Shown piece after piece: positions 23,839 to 32,144 of a stretch of 64,000 nt of DNA. This DNA comes from Limnohabitans sp. 2KL-17. Lineage in GTDB: Bacteria > Pseudomonadota > Gammaproteobacteria > Burkholderiales > Burkholderiaceae_C. The notes under the pieces are model-generated. The model saw only the letters and a list, made by a program, of their open reading frames with translations. It was not told the DNA's origin and searched no databases. The position numbers and the translations under genes were made by a program. The stretch's first letter is position 1. Each line of letters opens with the position of its first letter. The stretch covers positions 1-64,000 of the forward strand of contig NZ_NESK01000004.1 in NCBI RefSeq assembly GCF_003063415.1, in the 5' to 3' direction.

Positions 23839-26040
23839 TCATGCTTGAGAGGGCTTGTATGAAGCCCTGCTCACGGTCCATTGGCTCACCAGGACTGGCA
23901 GCATCAACACCAAGCCCAGCAAACTGATTTTCAGGCCTGGGGCAATCAGGCACAGCGCCCCGATGGCACACAGCGCGCGTTCCCAGCGCTTCATCTCCGC
24001 CATCAGGTAACCGCTGAGGGCCGCTGCAAGCGCCACGATGCCCAGCACACAGCCAATGAAAGTGACCGCAAAGTCCGCCCAGGTGAAGCCTTTGGCCACC
24101 AGCAGCAGTGAGGGTGAAAACACAAACACAAAAGGCACCAGCACTTTGGCCAAGCCCAATCGAAAGGCCATGTTGCCGGTCTTGAACGGGTCACTGCCTG
24201 CCATGCCCGCTGCCGCATAGGCCGCCAGCGCCACGGGCGGCGTGATATCGGCCAACACGCCGTAATAGAACACGAAGAAATGGGCCACCAAAGGCTCCAC
24301 ACCCAATTGCACCAAGGTCGGTGCGGCCACCGTGACCATGATGATGTAGTTGGCCGTGGTCGGAATGCCGCAGCCCATCAGGATGCAAACAATGCCGGTC
24401 ATGAACAAAGCGGCCAGCAGCGTCAAGGACTTGGCATCGGCCATGAACGCAGGCAACCAGTCCATCATGAAAGCGGCGATGATTTGTGCCCAGCCCGTGA
24501 TGATGAAGCTGATCTTGAAACCCACCCCTGTGAGGGTGACCACACCAATCACAATGCCCACTGTGGCGGCGGCGGCACCGACTGCGAGCGCGTATTTGGC
24601 CCCGGTCTCAAAGGCTTCGAGCAGCACGGCGTTGTCGATGCGCCCCATCATGCCCAGCCACTTTTGCCCGGCCCAGACCAACGCGATGCCCAAGGCCAAC
24701 AGGCCCAGCTTGATGGTCTCGCCCTCACTGCCCCAATCCACAAAGGCAGTCAACGCCAGCAGCACGTGCAGCACCACCAGCAAGACCCAGTTGGCGCCGC
24801 GGTTGCCCCGCACCGAGGTGCTCAGACCCACGATCATGCAAGACGTGATGCCTGTGAACGCGGCCAGATAAGGCGTACGGCCAGACACCAAAATCGTGAT
24901 CAGCAAAACCAAGGGAATCAAGGTGGGCCAGCGCTGCTGAAATGACTCACGCAGCTTGGGCATTTCTTCTTCGGTCAGGCCACGCAAGCCGTAGCGCTTG
25001 GCCTCGAAGTGAACCTGCATGAAGACCCCAAAGAAATGCATGAACGCGGGCACGATGGCGGCTGCAATGATGGTCTGGTAAGACACATTCAAAAACTCGA
25101 CCATCAAAAAGGCTGCCGCGCCCAACACGGGTGGCGTGATCTGCCCGCCCGTCGATGACGCGGCCTCGACCGCGCCGGCAAACTCGCGGCGGTAGCCGAC
25201 ACGGATCATGGCCGGGATGGTGAGCGAGCCCACCGTGACCGCATTGGCCACTGACGATCCGCTGAGCGTGCCGAACATGGCCGAGCCAAACACGCTGACC
25301 TTGGCAGGACCCCCGGCGTAACGCCCGGCCACTGTGGAGGCAATGTCGAGGAACACCTGTCCCAAACCAATGCGCGTAGCCAAAACGCCAAACAGTACAA
25401 AGTGAAACACGTAGGTGGCCACCACGCCAACCGCCACACCGTAGATGCCCTGACTGGTCAGGTACTGGTGGTTGATCATCTGGCTCCAGCTGGCGCCCGC
25501 GTGTTTGAGCAAGCCCGGAAAGTAAGGCCCCGCCAGTGCGTAGGCCGTGAACCCCAGCGCAATCAAGGGCAAGGGCCAGCCCATGGAGCGGCGCGTGGCC
25601 TCCAGCAAAGTGATGAAGAGGACCGAGCCCATGACCACATCGATCGTGTCCGGGTTGCCCACCCTGAAGGCCAGATCGTCAAACACATACGGGATGTACA
25701 TGACGCTGGCGGCGCAAGCCAGGCCCAAAAGCCAGTCCACCAGCGGCACACCGCCAATGCTGAAACGGCTTTTTGAAACAGCACTGTCTGCATCGGACTT
25801 GAAAGCTGCAAACACCAGAAAAATCAGCCCCAGCACAAAGGCCAGGTGAACACCGCGGTGAGTGGTCTCTCGCAAAAGACCAAAGCCAGCCGTGTAGTAA
25901 TGGAATCCCGAGAGGGTGATCAGCAACCACTTTACGATCACTGTTGCGGGTGGCAACGTGGGCCTGAAACGCATTTCGGGATCAAACTTTTCTTCGAGTT
26001 CCTGCAAATCGCGCATGTCGCGCTCGCGGGCTTCGGTCAT
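23839..26040 (-). CDS. TRAP transporter permease, fused 4TM/12TM (DctQM type)
   Basis: A 733-residue membrane protein that fuses the small (4 TM) and large (12 TM) TRAP permease subunits, the form that partners TAXI binding proteins. Diagnostic text includes GTLSGSSVANAVTVGSLTIPAMIRVGYRREFAGAVEAASSTGGQITPPVLGAAAFLM (about residues 258-315) and MGCGIPTTANYIIM (near 570-583), with FYYGVLADITPPVALAAYAAAGMA. TRAP systems use an ion gradient to import organic acids or other solutes. The start at 26040 follows the hairpin-rich spacer after the TAXI gene. Confidence 0.95.
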   Translation of the reverse strand: MTEARERDMRDLQELEEKFDPEMRFRPTLPPATVIVKWLLITLSGFHYYTAGFGLLRETTHRGVHLAFVLGLIFLVFAAFKSDADSAVSKSRFSIGGVPLVDWLLGLACAASVMYIPYVFDDLAFRVGNPDTIDVVMGSVLFITLLEATRRSMGWPLPLIALGFTAYALAGPYFPGLLKHAGASWSQMINHQYLTSQGIYGVAVGVVATYVFHFVLFGVLATRIGLGQVFLDIASTVAGRYAGGPAKVSVFGSAMFGTLSGSSVANAVTVGSLTIPAMIRVGYRREFAGAVEAASSTGGQITPPVLGAAAFLMVEFLNVSYQTIIAAAIVPAFMHFFGVFMQVHFEAKRYGLRGLTEEEMPKLRESFQQRWPTLIPLVLLITILVSGRTPYLAAFTGITSCMIVGLSTSVRGNRGANWVLLVVLHVLLALTAFVDWGSEGETIKLGLLALGIALVWAGQKWLGMMGRIDNAVLLEAFETGAKYALAVGAAAATVGIVIGVVTLTGVGFKISFIITGWAQIIAAFMMDWLPAFMADAKSLTLLAALFMTGIVCILMGCGIPTTANYIIMVTVAAPTLVQLGVEPLVAHFFVFYYGVLADITPPVALAAYAAAGMAGSDPFKTGNMAFRLGLAKVLVPFVFVFSPSLLLVAKGFTWADFAVTFIGCVLGIVALAAALSGYLMAEMKRWERALCAIGALCLIAPGLKISLLGLVLMLPVLVSQWTVSRASYKPSQA

Positions 26041-26054
26041 ACCAGTCCTTCAAA

Positions 26055-26114
26055 ACACAGGGCGCCCTGGCGCCCTGTTCAAAAACACAAGGCGCCCAAG
26101 CGCCCTGTTGAAAA
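26055..26114. repeat. 30-bp tandem repeat forming hairpins between the TRAP genes
   Basis: Two adjacent 30-base units (26055-26084 and 26085-26114) match at 26 of 30 positions. Unit 1 folds as CAGGGCG-CCCTGG-CGCCCTG (26058-26077), unit 2 as GGCGC-CCAA-GCGCC (26091-26104), and a weaker hairpin AGGC/GCCT follows at 26119-26132. Such a hairpin block after a binding-protein gene commonly stabilises the upstream mRNA or attenuates the downstream permease, which would fit needing more binding protein than permease. Unit 2 includes copy 3 of the dispersed motif (26072-26097). Confidence 0.6.
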
Positions 26115-26176
26115 TCCGAGGCGCAAAAGCCTTGGTGTTCATGGCACGGGATGCAGCAGCGCCCCGTGCCAAAGCG

Positions 26177-27130
26177 TCACTTCAGCAAACCGGCTTCTTT
26201 GTAGAACTTCTCAGCACCAGGGTGGAATGGAATGCCCACGCCCTTGACCGCGTTTTCCTTGGTGATGAACTTGCCCTTGGCATGCCCTGCCGCCAGTGTG
26301 TCCTGAGCGGCTTTGCCATAAAGCGCTTTGGTGATCTGGTACACGGTTTCGGTATCGGCCTTGGCACTGGTCACCCATTGGGCGCCCATGGCCATGGTCT
26401 GCACAGCCGGCACGTCTTTGTAGGTGCCTGCAGCAATGGTGTCGACCGCCAGGTAAGGATTGGTCTTGCGCAAAGCATCTGCCTGTGGACCCGCCAAGGA
26501 CACCAACTCGATGCCCGCACCACTCGAAGCCAACTCGGCAATCGCCCCAGCAGGCGCACCGCCCACAAAGAAGAAGGCATCGAGTGCCCCGTCCTTGAGC
26601 TTGTCACCGGCCTGGTTCGGCTTGATGTACTCGGGCTTGATGTCGCTTTCTTTCACGCCATAAGCAGCCAACACGATGCGGGCATTGACCAAAGTTCCAG
26701 AGCCTGGCTCGTCCAGCGCCACGCGCTTGCCTTTGAGGTCAGCCACCGACTTGATGCCCGAGCCTTTTTTGACCACCAGGTGAATGCTCTCGGGATACAG
26801 GTTGGCGATCATGCGCAGGTCGGACACCTTGGGCTTGCCTTCGTAAACGCCGGTGCCGGTATAGGCCCACGTGGCCACATCGGATTGCGAAAAGCCCGAC
26901 TCCATCGCACCCCCTGCCACGCCGTTCACGTTGGCCACAGAGCCGTTGGTTGCCTGTGCCGTGGCCACGATCTTGCCGGGCTGGCTAACGGCGTTGGCGA
27001 TCATGCCGCCCACGGGGTAGTAAGTGCCCGCAGTGCCTCCTGTGCCGATGCGAAAGAATTGTTGTGCTTGCACAGGCGCCGCCATGGCAGCGGCCAAACC
27101 CAAGACCCAAAACAGATTGCGACGCTTCAT
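26177..27130 (-). CDS. TAXI-family TRAP solute-binding protein
   Basis: A 317-residue periplasmic protein with a signal peptide (MKRRNLFWVLGLAAAMAAPVQA, 22 residues, cleaved before QQFF). The mature N-terminus FFRIGTGGTAGTYYPVGGMIANAV is the TAXI signature; GSGIKSVADLKGKRVALDEPGSGT and ESDIKPEYIKP continue the pattern. TAXI proteins bind substrates such as glutamate or other small acids; the ligand here is unknown. It lies upstream of the permease with a 136-bp spacer that holds a hairpin-rich repeat. The start at 27130 was set by the signal peptide. Confidence 0.93.
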   Translation of the reverse strand: MKRRNLFWVLGLAAAMAAPVQAQQFFRIGTGGTAGTYYPVGGMIANAVSQPGKIVATAQATNGSVANVNGVAGGAMESGFSQSDVATWAYTGTGVYEGKPKVSDLRMIANLYPESIHLVVKKGSGIKSVADLKGKRVALDEPGSGTLVNARIVLAAYGVKESDIKPEYIKPNQAGDKLKDGALDAFFFVGGAPAGAIAELASSGAGIELVSLAGPQADALRKTNPYLAVDTIAAGTYKDVPAVQTMAMGAQWVTSAKADTETVYQITKALYGKAAQDTLAAGHAKGKFITKENAVKGVGIPFHPGAEKFYKEAGLLK

Positions 27131-27237
27131 GTGATGCCTCATTAAAAAGTTAAAAAACCAGACCCTGGTATTTAGCACAATTTGCGCCCGTTAGCCCCAT
27201 AAATCAGAACGGCATCAGGGTAGACTCTTATATCGAT

Positions 27238-27278
27238 GCCCCTAGGGCCATGGGTGAGTACACCCGGGCACCAGGGGC
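27238..27278 (+). promoter_or_regulatory. Two-tier stem-loop in the dadA-like leader
   Basis: The outer stem GCCCCT (27238-27243) pairs with AGGGGC (27273-27278) and is followed by TTTT. An inner stem GGGTG (27252-27256) pairs with CACCC (27261-27265) over AGTA. It lies 24 bp before the dadA-like start. It could be an attenuator or a regulatory 5' leader; no known riboswitch class was recognised. Confidence 0.45.
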
Positions 27279-27302
27279 TTTTCACTGCACAAAAGGAAGC
27301 CA

Positions 27303-28514
27303 ATGCATGTGTGCGTACTGGGTGCTGGCATCATCGGCCTGACCACCGCCTACGAGCTGACACAACGCGGTCACAGGGTCACCGTGATTGACCGTGCAAC
27401 GCCCGCATCTGGCGCCAGCGGCGGCAATGGTGCCCAGCTGAGCTATGCCTACGTGCAGCCTTTGGCCGATCCTGGCATTTGGGCCCAATTGCCCAAACTG
27501 CTGCTGTCGCCGTCTTCGGCACTCAAGATCAGGCCCCAGTGGGACCCCCGTCAGTGGGCTTGGGTGTGGCAGTTCCTGCAGGCCTGCAGCGCGCAACAAT
27601 CGCAAACAACCACCTCGCAATTGCTGGCCCTGGCCGCTCATAGCCGGCTGGTGTTTGACGCCATGCGCGAGCGTGAAAACATGCACTGCGACTTTTCCGA
27701 GTCGGGCAAGTTGGTGCTCTTTCGCTCTGAGGCTTCGTTTGCTGCTGCGCGGCAGCAAATGGCGCTGCAAAAGCAATTGGGGGGAGCCACCCAGATGGCT
27801 GTGAGCGCCCCCGAAGCTTGCGCCATCGAACCTGCTTTGGTGCACCCACAAAAAACCTTTACAGGCGCGATCTACACCGAAAGCGAATGCGCCGCAGATT
27901 GCAAGCAAGTCTGCGATGCCTTGGCGCAGATTCTGAGCGCACAGGGCGCTGCCTTGCTTGTGGGGCAGGCATTCAAGAACTGGGTCACTTCTGGTGACAA
28001 GCTCACAGCGGTAAGTCTGGACAAAGGTGGCGAGGTGGCAGCCGATGCCTTTGTGTTGTGCACAGGCCATGCGGCACCCGCTATGGCGGCCGCTGTGGGT
28101 GTGCGCTTACCGGTTTATCCACTCAAGGGTTACAGCATCACAGTTGCTACGGATGGCACGGGCGTCGCGCCCAAAGTCAGCATCACCGACAGCGCACGCA
28201 AAATTGTGTTCGCACGGCTGGGACAGCGGCTTCGTGCTGCCGGCATGGTGGAGCTGGTCGGTCACGATGACCGCGTGCAAGACCGCCAGATTCAGACTTT
28301 GCAGCAAGCCACCCAAGCCCTCTTTCCGGATTGCTCCCGCTACACTGACATACACCCCTGGGCGGGCATGCGTCCTGCCACGCCAACGGGCTTGCCAGTC
28401 ATTGGTCGCCAGGCCAACGGGCCCCACAACCTCTACATCAATGCCGGCCAAGGGGCTTTGGGCTTCACGCTGGCATCCGGCTCAGCGGTGCAACTGGCGA
28501 ACATGCTCAGCTGA
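27303..28514 (+). CDS. D-amino acid dehydrogenase small-subunit-like FAD oxidoreductase (DadA type)
   Basis: A 403-residue flavoprotein of the DAO family. The N-terminal FAD motif is VLGAGIIGLTTAYELTQRGHRVTVID (residues 5-30), then TPASGASGGNGAQLSYAYVQPLADP, which is DadA-like. The C-terminus has WAGMRPATPTGLPVIGR and INAGQGALGFTLASGSA. DadA deaminates D-amino acids to keto acids and passes electrons to the respiratory chain. The substrate is not certain; related members act on other amines. A GGAAG site precedes the ATG, and a hairpin leader lies upstream. The DUF2805 gene follows after 18 bp. Confidence 0.88.
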   Translation: MHVCVLGAGIIGLTTAYELTQRGHRVTVIDRATPASGASGGNGAQLSYAYVQPLADPGIWAQLPKLLLSPSSALKIRPQWDPRQWAWVWQFLQACSAQQSQTTTSQLLALAAHSRLVFDAMRERENMHCDFSESGKLVLFRSEASFAAARQQMALQKQLGGATQMAVSAPEACAIEPALVHPQKTFTGAIYTESECAADCKQVCDALAQILSAQGAALLVGQAFKNWVTSGDKLTAVSLDKGGEVAADAFVLCTGHAAPAMAAAVGVRLPVYPLKGYSITVATDGTGVAPKVSITDSARKIVFARLGQRLRAAGMVELVGHDDRVQDRQIQTLQQATQALFPDCSRYTDIHPWAGMRPATPTGLPVIGRQANGPHNLYINAGQGALGFTLASGSAVQLANMLS

Positions 28515-28532
28515 CCCCCACAAGGCGCCACC

Positions 28533-28892
28533 ATGAACCCACTCAAGCCCTTTTCCGGGACACTGTCTGAGGCAGATGTGTCCAGTATCATTGCCATGGC
28601 CTGGCAAGATGACACGCCCTTTGAAGCCATTGCCCTGCAGTTTGACTTGACCGAGCCCGAGGTGATTGCCCTGATGCGCGCATCCTTGAAAACCCGGTCA
28701 TTCAGGGTCTGGCGCATGCGGGTACGAGGCCGGGCGACCAAACACCTGGCCTTGCAGCAAACCCGTCAGTTGCCCGAACACCGTTTGAACAGCCGCGAAG
28801 CTTTGGCGGCCCTGCTTGGCCAAGAGCGGTCAGACGCCACTGAAGAATTCCCCTTGCCACCATCAACCATCACGCGCCAGTCCTTGCGCTGA
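28533..28892 (+). CDS. DUF2805/TIGR03643 family protein
   Basis: A 119-residue protein. The core SEADVSSIIAMAWQDDTPFEAIALQFDLTEPEVIALMRASLKTRSFRVWRMRVRGRATKH (residues about 12-70) is the TIGR03643 family signature. It is likely a small helix-turn-helix-like basic protein; no function is assigned to the family. It follows the DadA-like gene closely. Confidence 0.8.
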   Translation: MNPLKPFSGTLSEADVSSIIAMAWQDDTPFEAIALQFDLTEPEVIALMRASLKTRSFRVWRMRVRGRATKHLALQQTRQLPEHRLNSREALAALLGQERSDATEEFPLPPSTITRQSLR

Positions 28893-28908
28893 AGGCCATC
28901 CACAAGCC

Positions 28909-30027
28909 TTAAGCCCTTTGCTGAAGCCCTGCTGCGTTGGTGGGATTCTGGGGATTGGCCTGGGTGGAACGGGCCTGAAAAGAGGGCGCAGCAACTTGGA
29001 GCGCTGTGGAGTCCAGCGCCAAGGCAACCGGGTTTTCAAAGCCCGAAGGGGTTGGCAAAATGGACTGCAACGCAGCCAGCACGTTCGTCAAACGCGGGTC
29101 ACTGGTTTGCGCATCGTCGGTGGTGTCGTTGATGCAAAAGAAAGACAGCGAACCGAATTCGGACACCAGGGCTTGCAACTGCACGTTTTGATTGTCCTCA
29201 CCCGTCGAGACATAGCGGTGGCGGTAGGGGCGGATGCTTGCCACCCCATGCGCCAACGCCCAACGCAGCACAAAGTCTGAAACGATGGTGGGCTTGTCCC
29301 AACTGCGAAACACGGTCGACCTGACAGCGGCAAACAACTCAGGCGCTGTGTCCTCCAGCTCCAGCAAGATCGACTTCAGCATGGGCCTTGGCGAATGGGC
29401 AAAGGTGCGAAAAGTGCTTTGGTACACGGGGTCTTGCTCACGCACTGCGGGCGTGCCCAGGCGGGCTTTTTCGGTGAGCCACTGGATCGAAAGGCGGCAG
29501 GCGTTCTCAAGGGACGTCGCGTCCATGCGCATGGCTTCATTGGTGACCTCAGGGTCGTCGGACCAGGTGACATGAAACCCACCCGGATGGAACCAGTCGT
29601 CCAGCTGAACAGGGGCGCCAAAGAACACGTCGTCGTTGAAGTAAAAGTAGCGCTCCGACAGACCGGGGATGTGGTGAATCCAGGACTCGATGTGCCCCGA
29701 ATCGAAGGTGGGCAAAGACGCTTCGGGCATCAGCTCGCGGTGGTCCACCAAGGTCAGGCGATCGGAAGATCGCAACCAATCAGGGGCCTGGGCATCGGTG
29801 ACGATGTAAACGTGGCCGTGATCCGGGAAAAACTTCTCCAGCGCACGCAAGCTGTAGCGCAACTCATGGTTATCGCGAAAACGGCCCTCCACATTGCTGT
29901 AGCGGGCCATGGCGGCGCTGGAATCGTGGGCAAGTTGGTGCAGGGCTGCCTGGCGTTTGGCACGCCAGGTGGAGTCGTTCCCGTCAACCCACAAATAAAC
30001 GATGTCGATGGGCGAATCGTGGGGCAT
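28909..30027 (-). CDS. Stealth-family capsular polysaccharide phosphotransferase
   Basis: A 372-residue protein of the Stealth family, related to hexose-1-phosphate transferases such as GlcNAc-1-phosphotransferase. Conserved region 1 is IDIVYLWVDGNDSTW (residues about 7-21), region 2 is RFRDNHELRYSLRALEKFFPDHGHVYIVTD (near 49-78), and region 3 is HIPGLSERYFYFNDDVFFG. In bacteria these enzymes build phosphodiester-linked surface polysaccharide. No other capsule gene is in the window, so this may be a lone cell-surface modification gene. It converges with the DUF2805 gene 17 bp away. Confidence 0.9.
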   Translation of the reverse strand: MPHDSPIDIVYLWVDGNDSTWRAKRQAALHQLAHDSSAAMARYSNVEGRFRDNHELRYSLRALEKFFPDHGHVYIVTDAQAPDWLRSSDRLTLVDHRELMPEASLPTFDSGHIESWIHHIPGLSERYFYFNDDVFFGAPVQLDDWFHPGGFHVTWSDDPEVTNEAMRMDATSLENACRLSIQWLTEKARLGTPAVREQDPVYQSTFRTFAHSPRPMLKSILLELEDTAPELFAAVRSTVFRSWDKPTIVSDFVLRWALAHGVASIRPYRHRYVSTGEDNQNVQLQALVSEFGSLSFFCINDTTDDAQTSDPRLTNVLAALQSILPTPSGFENPVALALDSTALQVAAPSFQARSTQANPQNPTNAAGLQQRA

Positions 30028-30143
30028 GTCTGCGTTGGTTTTTTTGGAAGAGAGAGTCTAGCAGTGGCTTGGCGCAGCCTTTTCAATACCCGCCTTGGCG
30101 TCAGGGCCACTGCAAAAAGACACTTGGCTTTGACGGCCTGCGC

Positions 30144-31001
30144 TCACAAAGCCAGCACTTCGACGCTCTGCGTCAGCAATGGTCGGCACAGGATCTTGTA
30201 GCCGTCGGCGTCAAAGCCGGTGGCCATGGTGCTGAGCTGGCGCGCTTGGTTGGCCGTGGGGGCACTGCCCAAGTAACACCAATGGTTGACCACATGGATT
30301 TGCGTGAGGTCTTCGTCGCGCTCGACCAGGCCGACAGCCCCGCCAAAGGGCCAGCACTCTACGCGCAGGGCCTGCAGGCTGGTGAACACTCGCTCGCGGT
30401 GGTCCTGTGGTGTTTCGTCGCCCCGGCAAACGCCTGCGCATTGGCGAATAGCGGCCCGAAAACAGGCTTTGCCAGGGGGCAGTTTTTCAAGGCCCAAGGG
30501 GCCGTAGCACAGCTTGTTCTGGTCAGCGATGGCGCGCAAGGCATCCAGGGCAGCGTGTCGGCTGGCAAACAGGCCGTACAGGTCGGGCTGTGTCGCAAAG
30601 TCGATGTCTTTGGAATACACGACTTCGGGCACGCCCCCCGCCATTTGCAGGCTGCACAGTTGTTTGTTGCGGCGCAGCTTCTGGTTGAACAGCGGGTGCT
30701 GGGCCTTGATCATCTGAGCCTCTAACAGCAAGGCCCCGATTTCACCGGCCGTGCGGATGTGGCTGATGCGCTGGGTCTGGCGCAGCATGCGTGCCTCGTC
30801 CTGCGTGCGCAGATGCGACAGCAAGCGGGCGCGGATGTTGATGCTTTTGCCGATGTACAGCGGCAAGTCACCTGCCTGGCCATGGAAGGTGTAAACGCCC
30901 GCACCAGTGGGGGCATCTTCGATGGCTTGCCGCAGGTGTTGCGGGTATTCGTACACCCGGCTGTCTTCAAAATCATCGCGGCGGCGTCTTGTCAAAGGCA
31001 T
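30144..31001 (-). CDS. cho: Excinuclease Cho (UvrC-like GIY-YIG endonuclease)
   Basis: A 285-residue protein. The GIY-YIG domain is N-terminal: GAGVYTFHG (residues about 33-41) and LPLYIGKSINIRARLLSHL; the glutamate of EIGALLLEAQMIKAQHPLFN is also present. E. coli Cho, a single-domain UvrC homologue of similar length, makes the 3' incision next to bulky lesions with UvrAB. A LexA box lies 40 bp upstream, overlapping a minus-strand promoter, so it should be an SOS gene as in E. coli. The C-terminal half is Cys-containing (ACFRAAIRQCAGVCRG), unlike a classical HhH end. Confidence 0.88.
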   Translation of the reverse strand: MPLTRRRRDDFEDSRVYEYPQHLRQAIEDAPTGAGVYTFHGQAGDLPLYIGKSINIRARLLSHLRTQDEARMLRQTQRISHIRTAGEIGALLLEAQMIKAQHPLFNQKLRRNKQLCSLQMAGGVPEVVYSKDIDFATQPDLYGLFASRHAALDALRAIADQNKLCYGPLGLEKLPPGKACFRAAIRQCAGVCRGDETPQDHRERVFTSLQALRVECWPFGGAVGLVERDEDLTQIHVVNHWCYLGSAPTANQARQLSTMATGFDADGYKILCRPLLTQSVEVLAL

Positions 31002-31040
31002 AGGCTTGGGTTCAGTGTCAATGGGCTCAGGCGATAAATA

Positions 31041-31058
31041 ACTGTTTAAATATACAGT
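31041..31058 (-). promoter_or_regulatory. LexA (SOS) box of cho
   Basis: ACTGTTTAAATATACAGT contains CTGT-N8-ACAG with AT-rich spacing, the LexA consensus, 40 bp upstream of the cho start. On the minus strand, TTGACC (31074-31069) and TATTTA (31052-31047), 16 bp apart, make a promoter whose -10 is inside the box, so LexA binding should block it. Confidence 0.85.
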
Positions 31059-31110
31059 ACACTGAGCTGGTCAAGCTTTCTGCAGTTGCCTGACGGTTTC
31101 GTTCTTCAAC

Positions 31111-31143
31111 GCCCCTGGCCTCGCGGCTCGGGGCTTTTTTTTT
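31111..31143 (+). terminator. Orphan plus-strand intrinsic terminator upstream of cho
   Basis: GCCCC...GGGGC with an internal GC-rich loop, followed by nine or more Ts on the plus strand. Neither adjacent gene is on the plus strand: cho starts at 31001 and the MBL gene ends at 31157, both minus. It therefore implies a plus-strand transcript from within 31002-31110, or a terminator with an undetected purpose. The minus-strand reading has no T tail. Confidence 0.7.
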
Positions 31144-31156
31144 AGCGGCTGCCCTC

Positions 31157-32050
31157 TCAACAAACCACATAGCGGCCATCACCGTGTGGCTGGATTTGGC
31201 CCTGCGCCAGCAACTCGGACAGGTGCATCTGAATGGTGTTGCGCTCGGCACAGTGCACAAAAGGCACGTCGTAGCCTGCAGGGTAAAGCAAGCGCCGCTG
31301 GACCAGTTCGTCCAGGCTGTGTGGTGTTTGCAGATAGCCCAGCAGCTTGTCGCTGCGCTCGTCGATCTTGCTGGCAAAGCGCGCCAGATCGGCCCCGAAT
31401 TGCGCCCGGTCGGTGACCACTGCCTTGTGGTGCGAAGTGACCCAGATGCGGGCATCCAGCTCGGCCACTTTTTTCAGGGTTTGCCGAAAGTCAGCCAGGT
31501 TGGAGGTGGCGTCGCCGTAATACGGGCCAAAACCGGTCAGGTCGATGTCCCCAATGAAGGCCAGACCTTCGTTTTCCACCACCAGGGCGCAGTGGCCTGC
31601 CGTGTGGCCCGGCAGGTGATGGGCGCTCACGGTGACGCCGCCCCCCAGGTCCCATTGCGCAGCGTCGCTGTAGCCGGTGGCATCGGGGCGCGGGTGGTAG
31701 TGAAAGTCTTTCTCGACAATCACCCGCATGGCATCGAGCACGTCTTGCGGGTAGCCGTAGTGCCGGCACATGCCATCCCAAGACTGAGCGGCAGCCAGGT
31801 CGGCTTCGTGCACCTGCACCGGGGCATGGAGCAAGCGGTGCAGACCCGCCATGTGGTCTTCGTGCACATGGCCCAGGATCACCAGGTCCACCGTGTCCAG
31901 CTCGGGGCCAATGCGGTTGGCCACCTCGGGCGTGTCAAAGGCCACCCGCACATCGGCGCCCTGCACGATGAGCTGGTTACCGTCGGGGTACTTACCTGAC
32001 TTGGCACCCAAGTGCACGCTCACGGCGCCAAAACGCAAAACACACGACAT
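31157..32050 (-). CDS. MBL-fold metallo-hydrolase
   Basis: A 297-residue protein of the metallo-beta-lactamase superfamily. The zinc motif is GHVHEDHMAG (near residues 75-84), followed by HHLPGHTAGHC and GDIDLTGFGPYYGD, all consistent with a di-metal hydrolase. The substrate is unknown; such proteins include glyoxalase II-like thioesterases. The C-terminal part has a winged-helix-like segment (CAERNTIQMHLSELLAQGQI). The start was chosen at MSCVLRFGAV; the longer frame to 32182 overlaps the transglutaminase start region. It is divergent from the transglutaminase-like gene. Confidence 0.85.
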   Translation of the reverse strand: MSCVLRFGAVSVHLGAKSGKYPDGNQLIVQGADVRVAFDTPEVANRIGPELDTVDLVILGHVHEDHMAGLHRLLHAPVQVHEADLAAAQSWDGMCRHYGYPQDVLDAMRVIVEKDFHYHPRPDATGYSDAAQWDLGGGVTVSAHHLPGHTAGHCALVVENEGLAFIGDIDLTGFGPYYGDATSNLADFRQTLKKVAELDARIWVTSHHKAVVTDRAQFGADLARFASKIDERSDKLLGYLQTPHSLDELVQRRLLYPAGYDVPFVHCAERNTIQMHLSELLAQGQIQPHGDGRYVVC

Positions 32051-32144
32051 GACAGCCTTTCCGAACCCATGCCCCATCGGGCAAAAAATGCCACTATAGC
32101 GAGCGTGACATGCCCGGTCTGCCGCACAGGCTAAAGTAAAAGGC

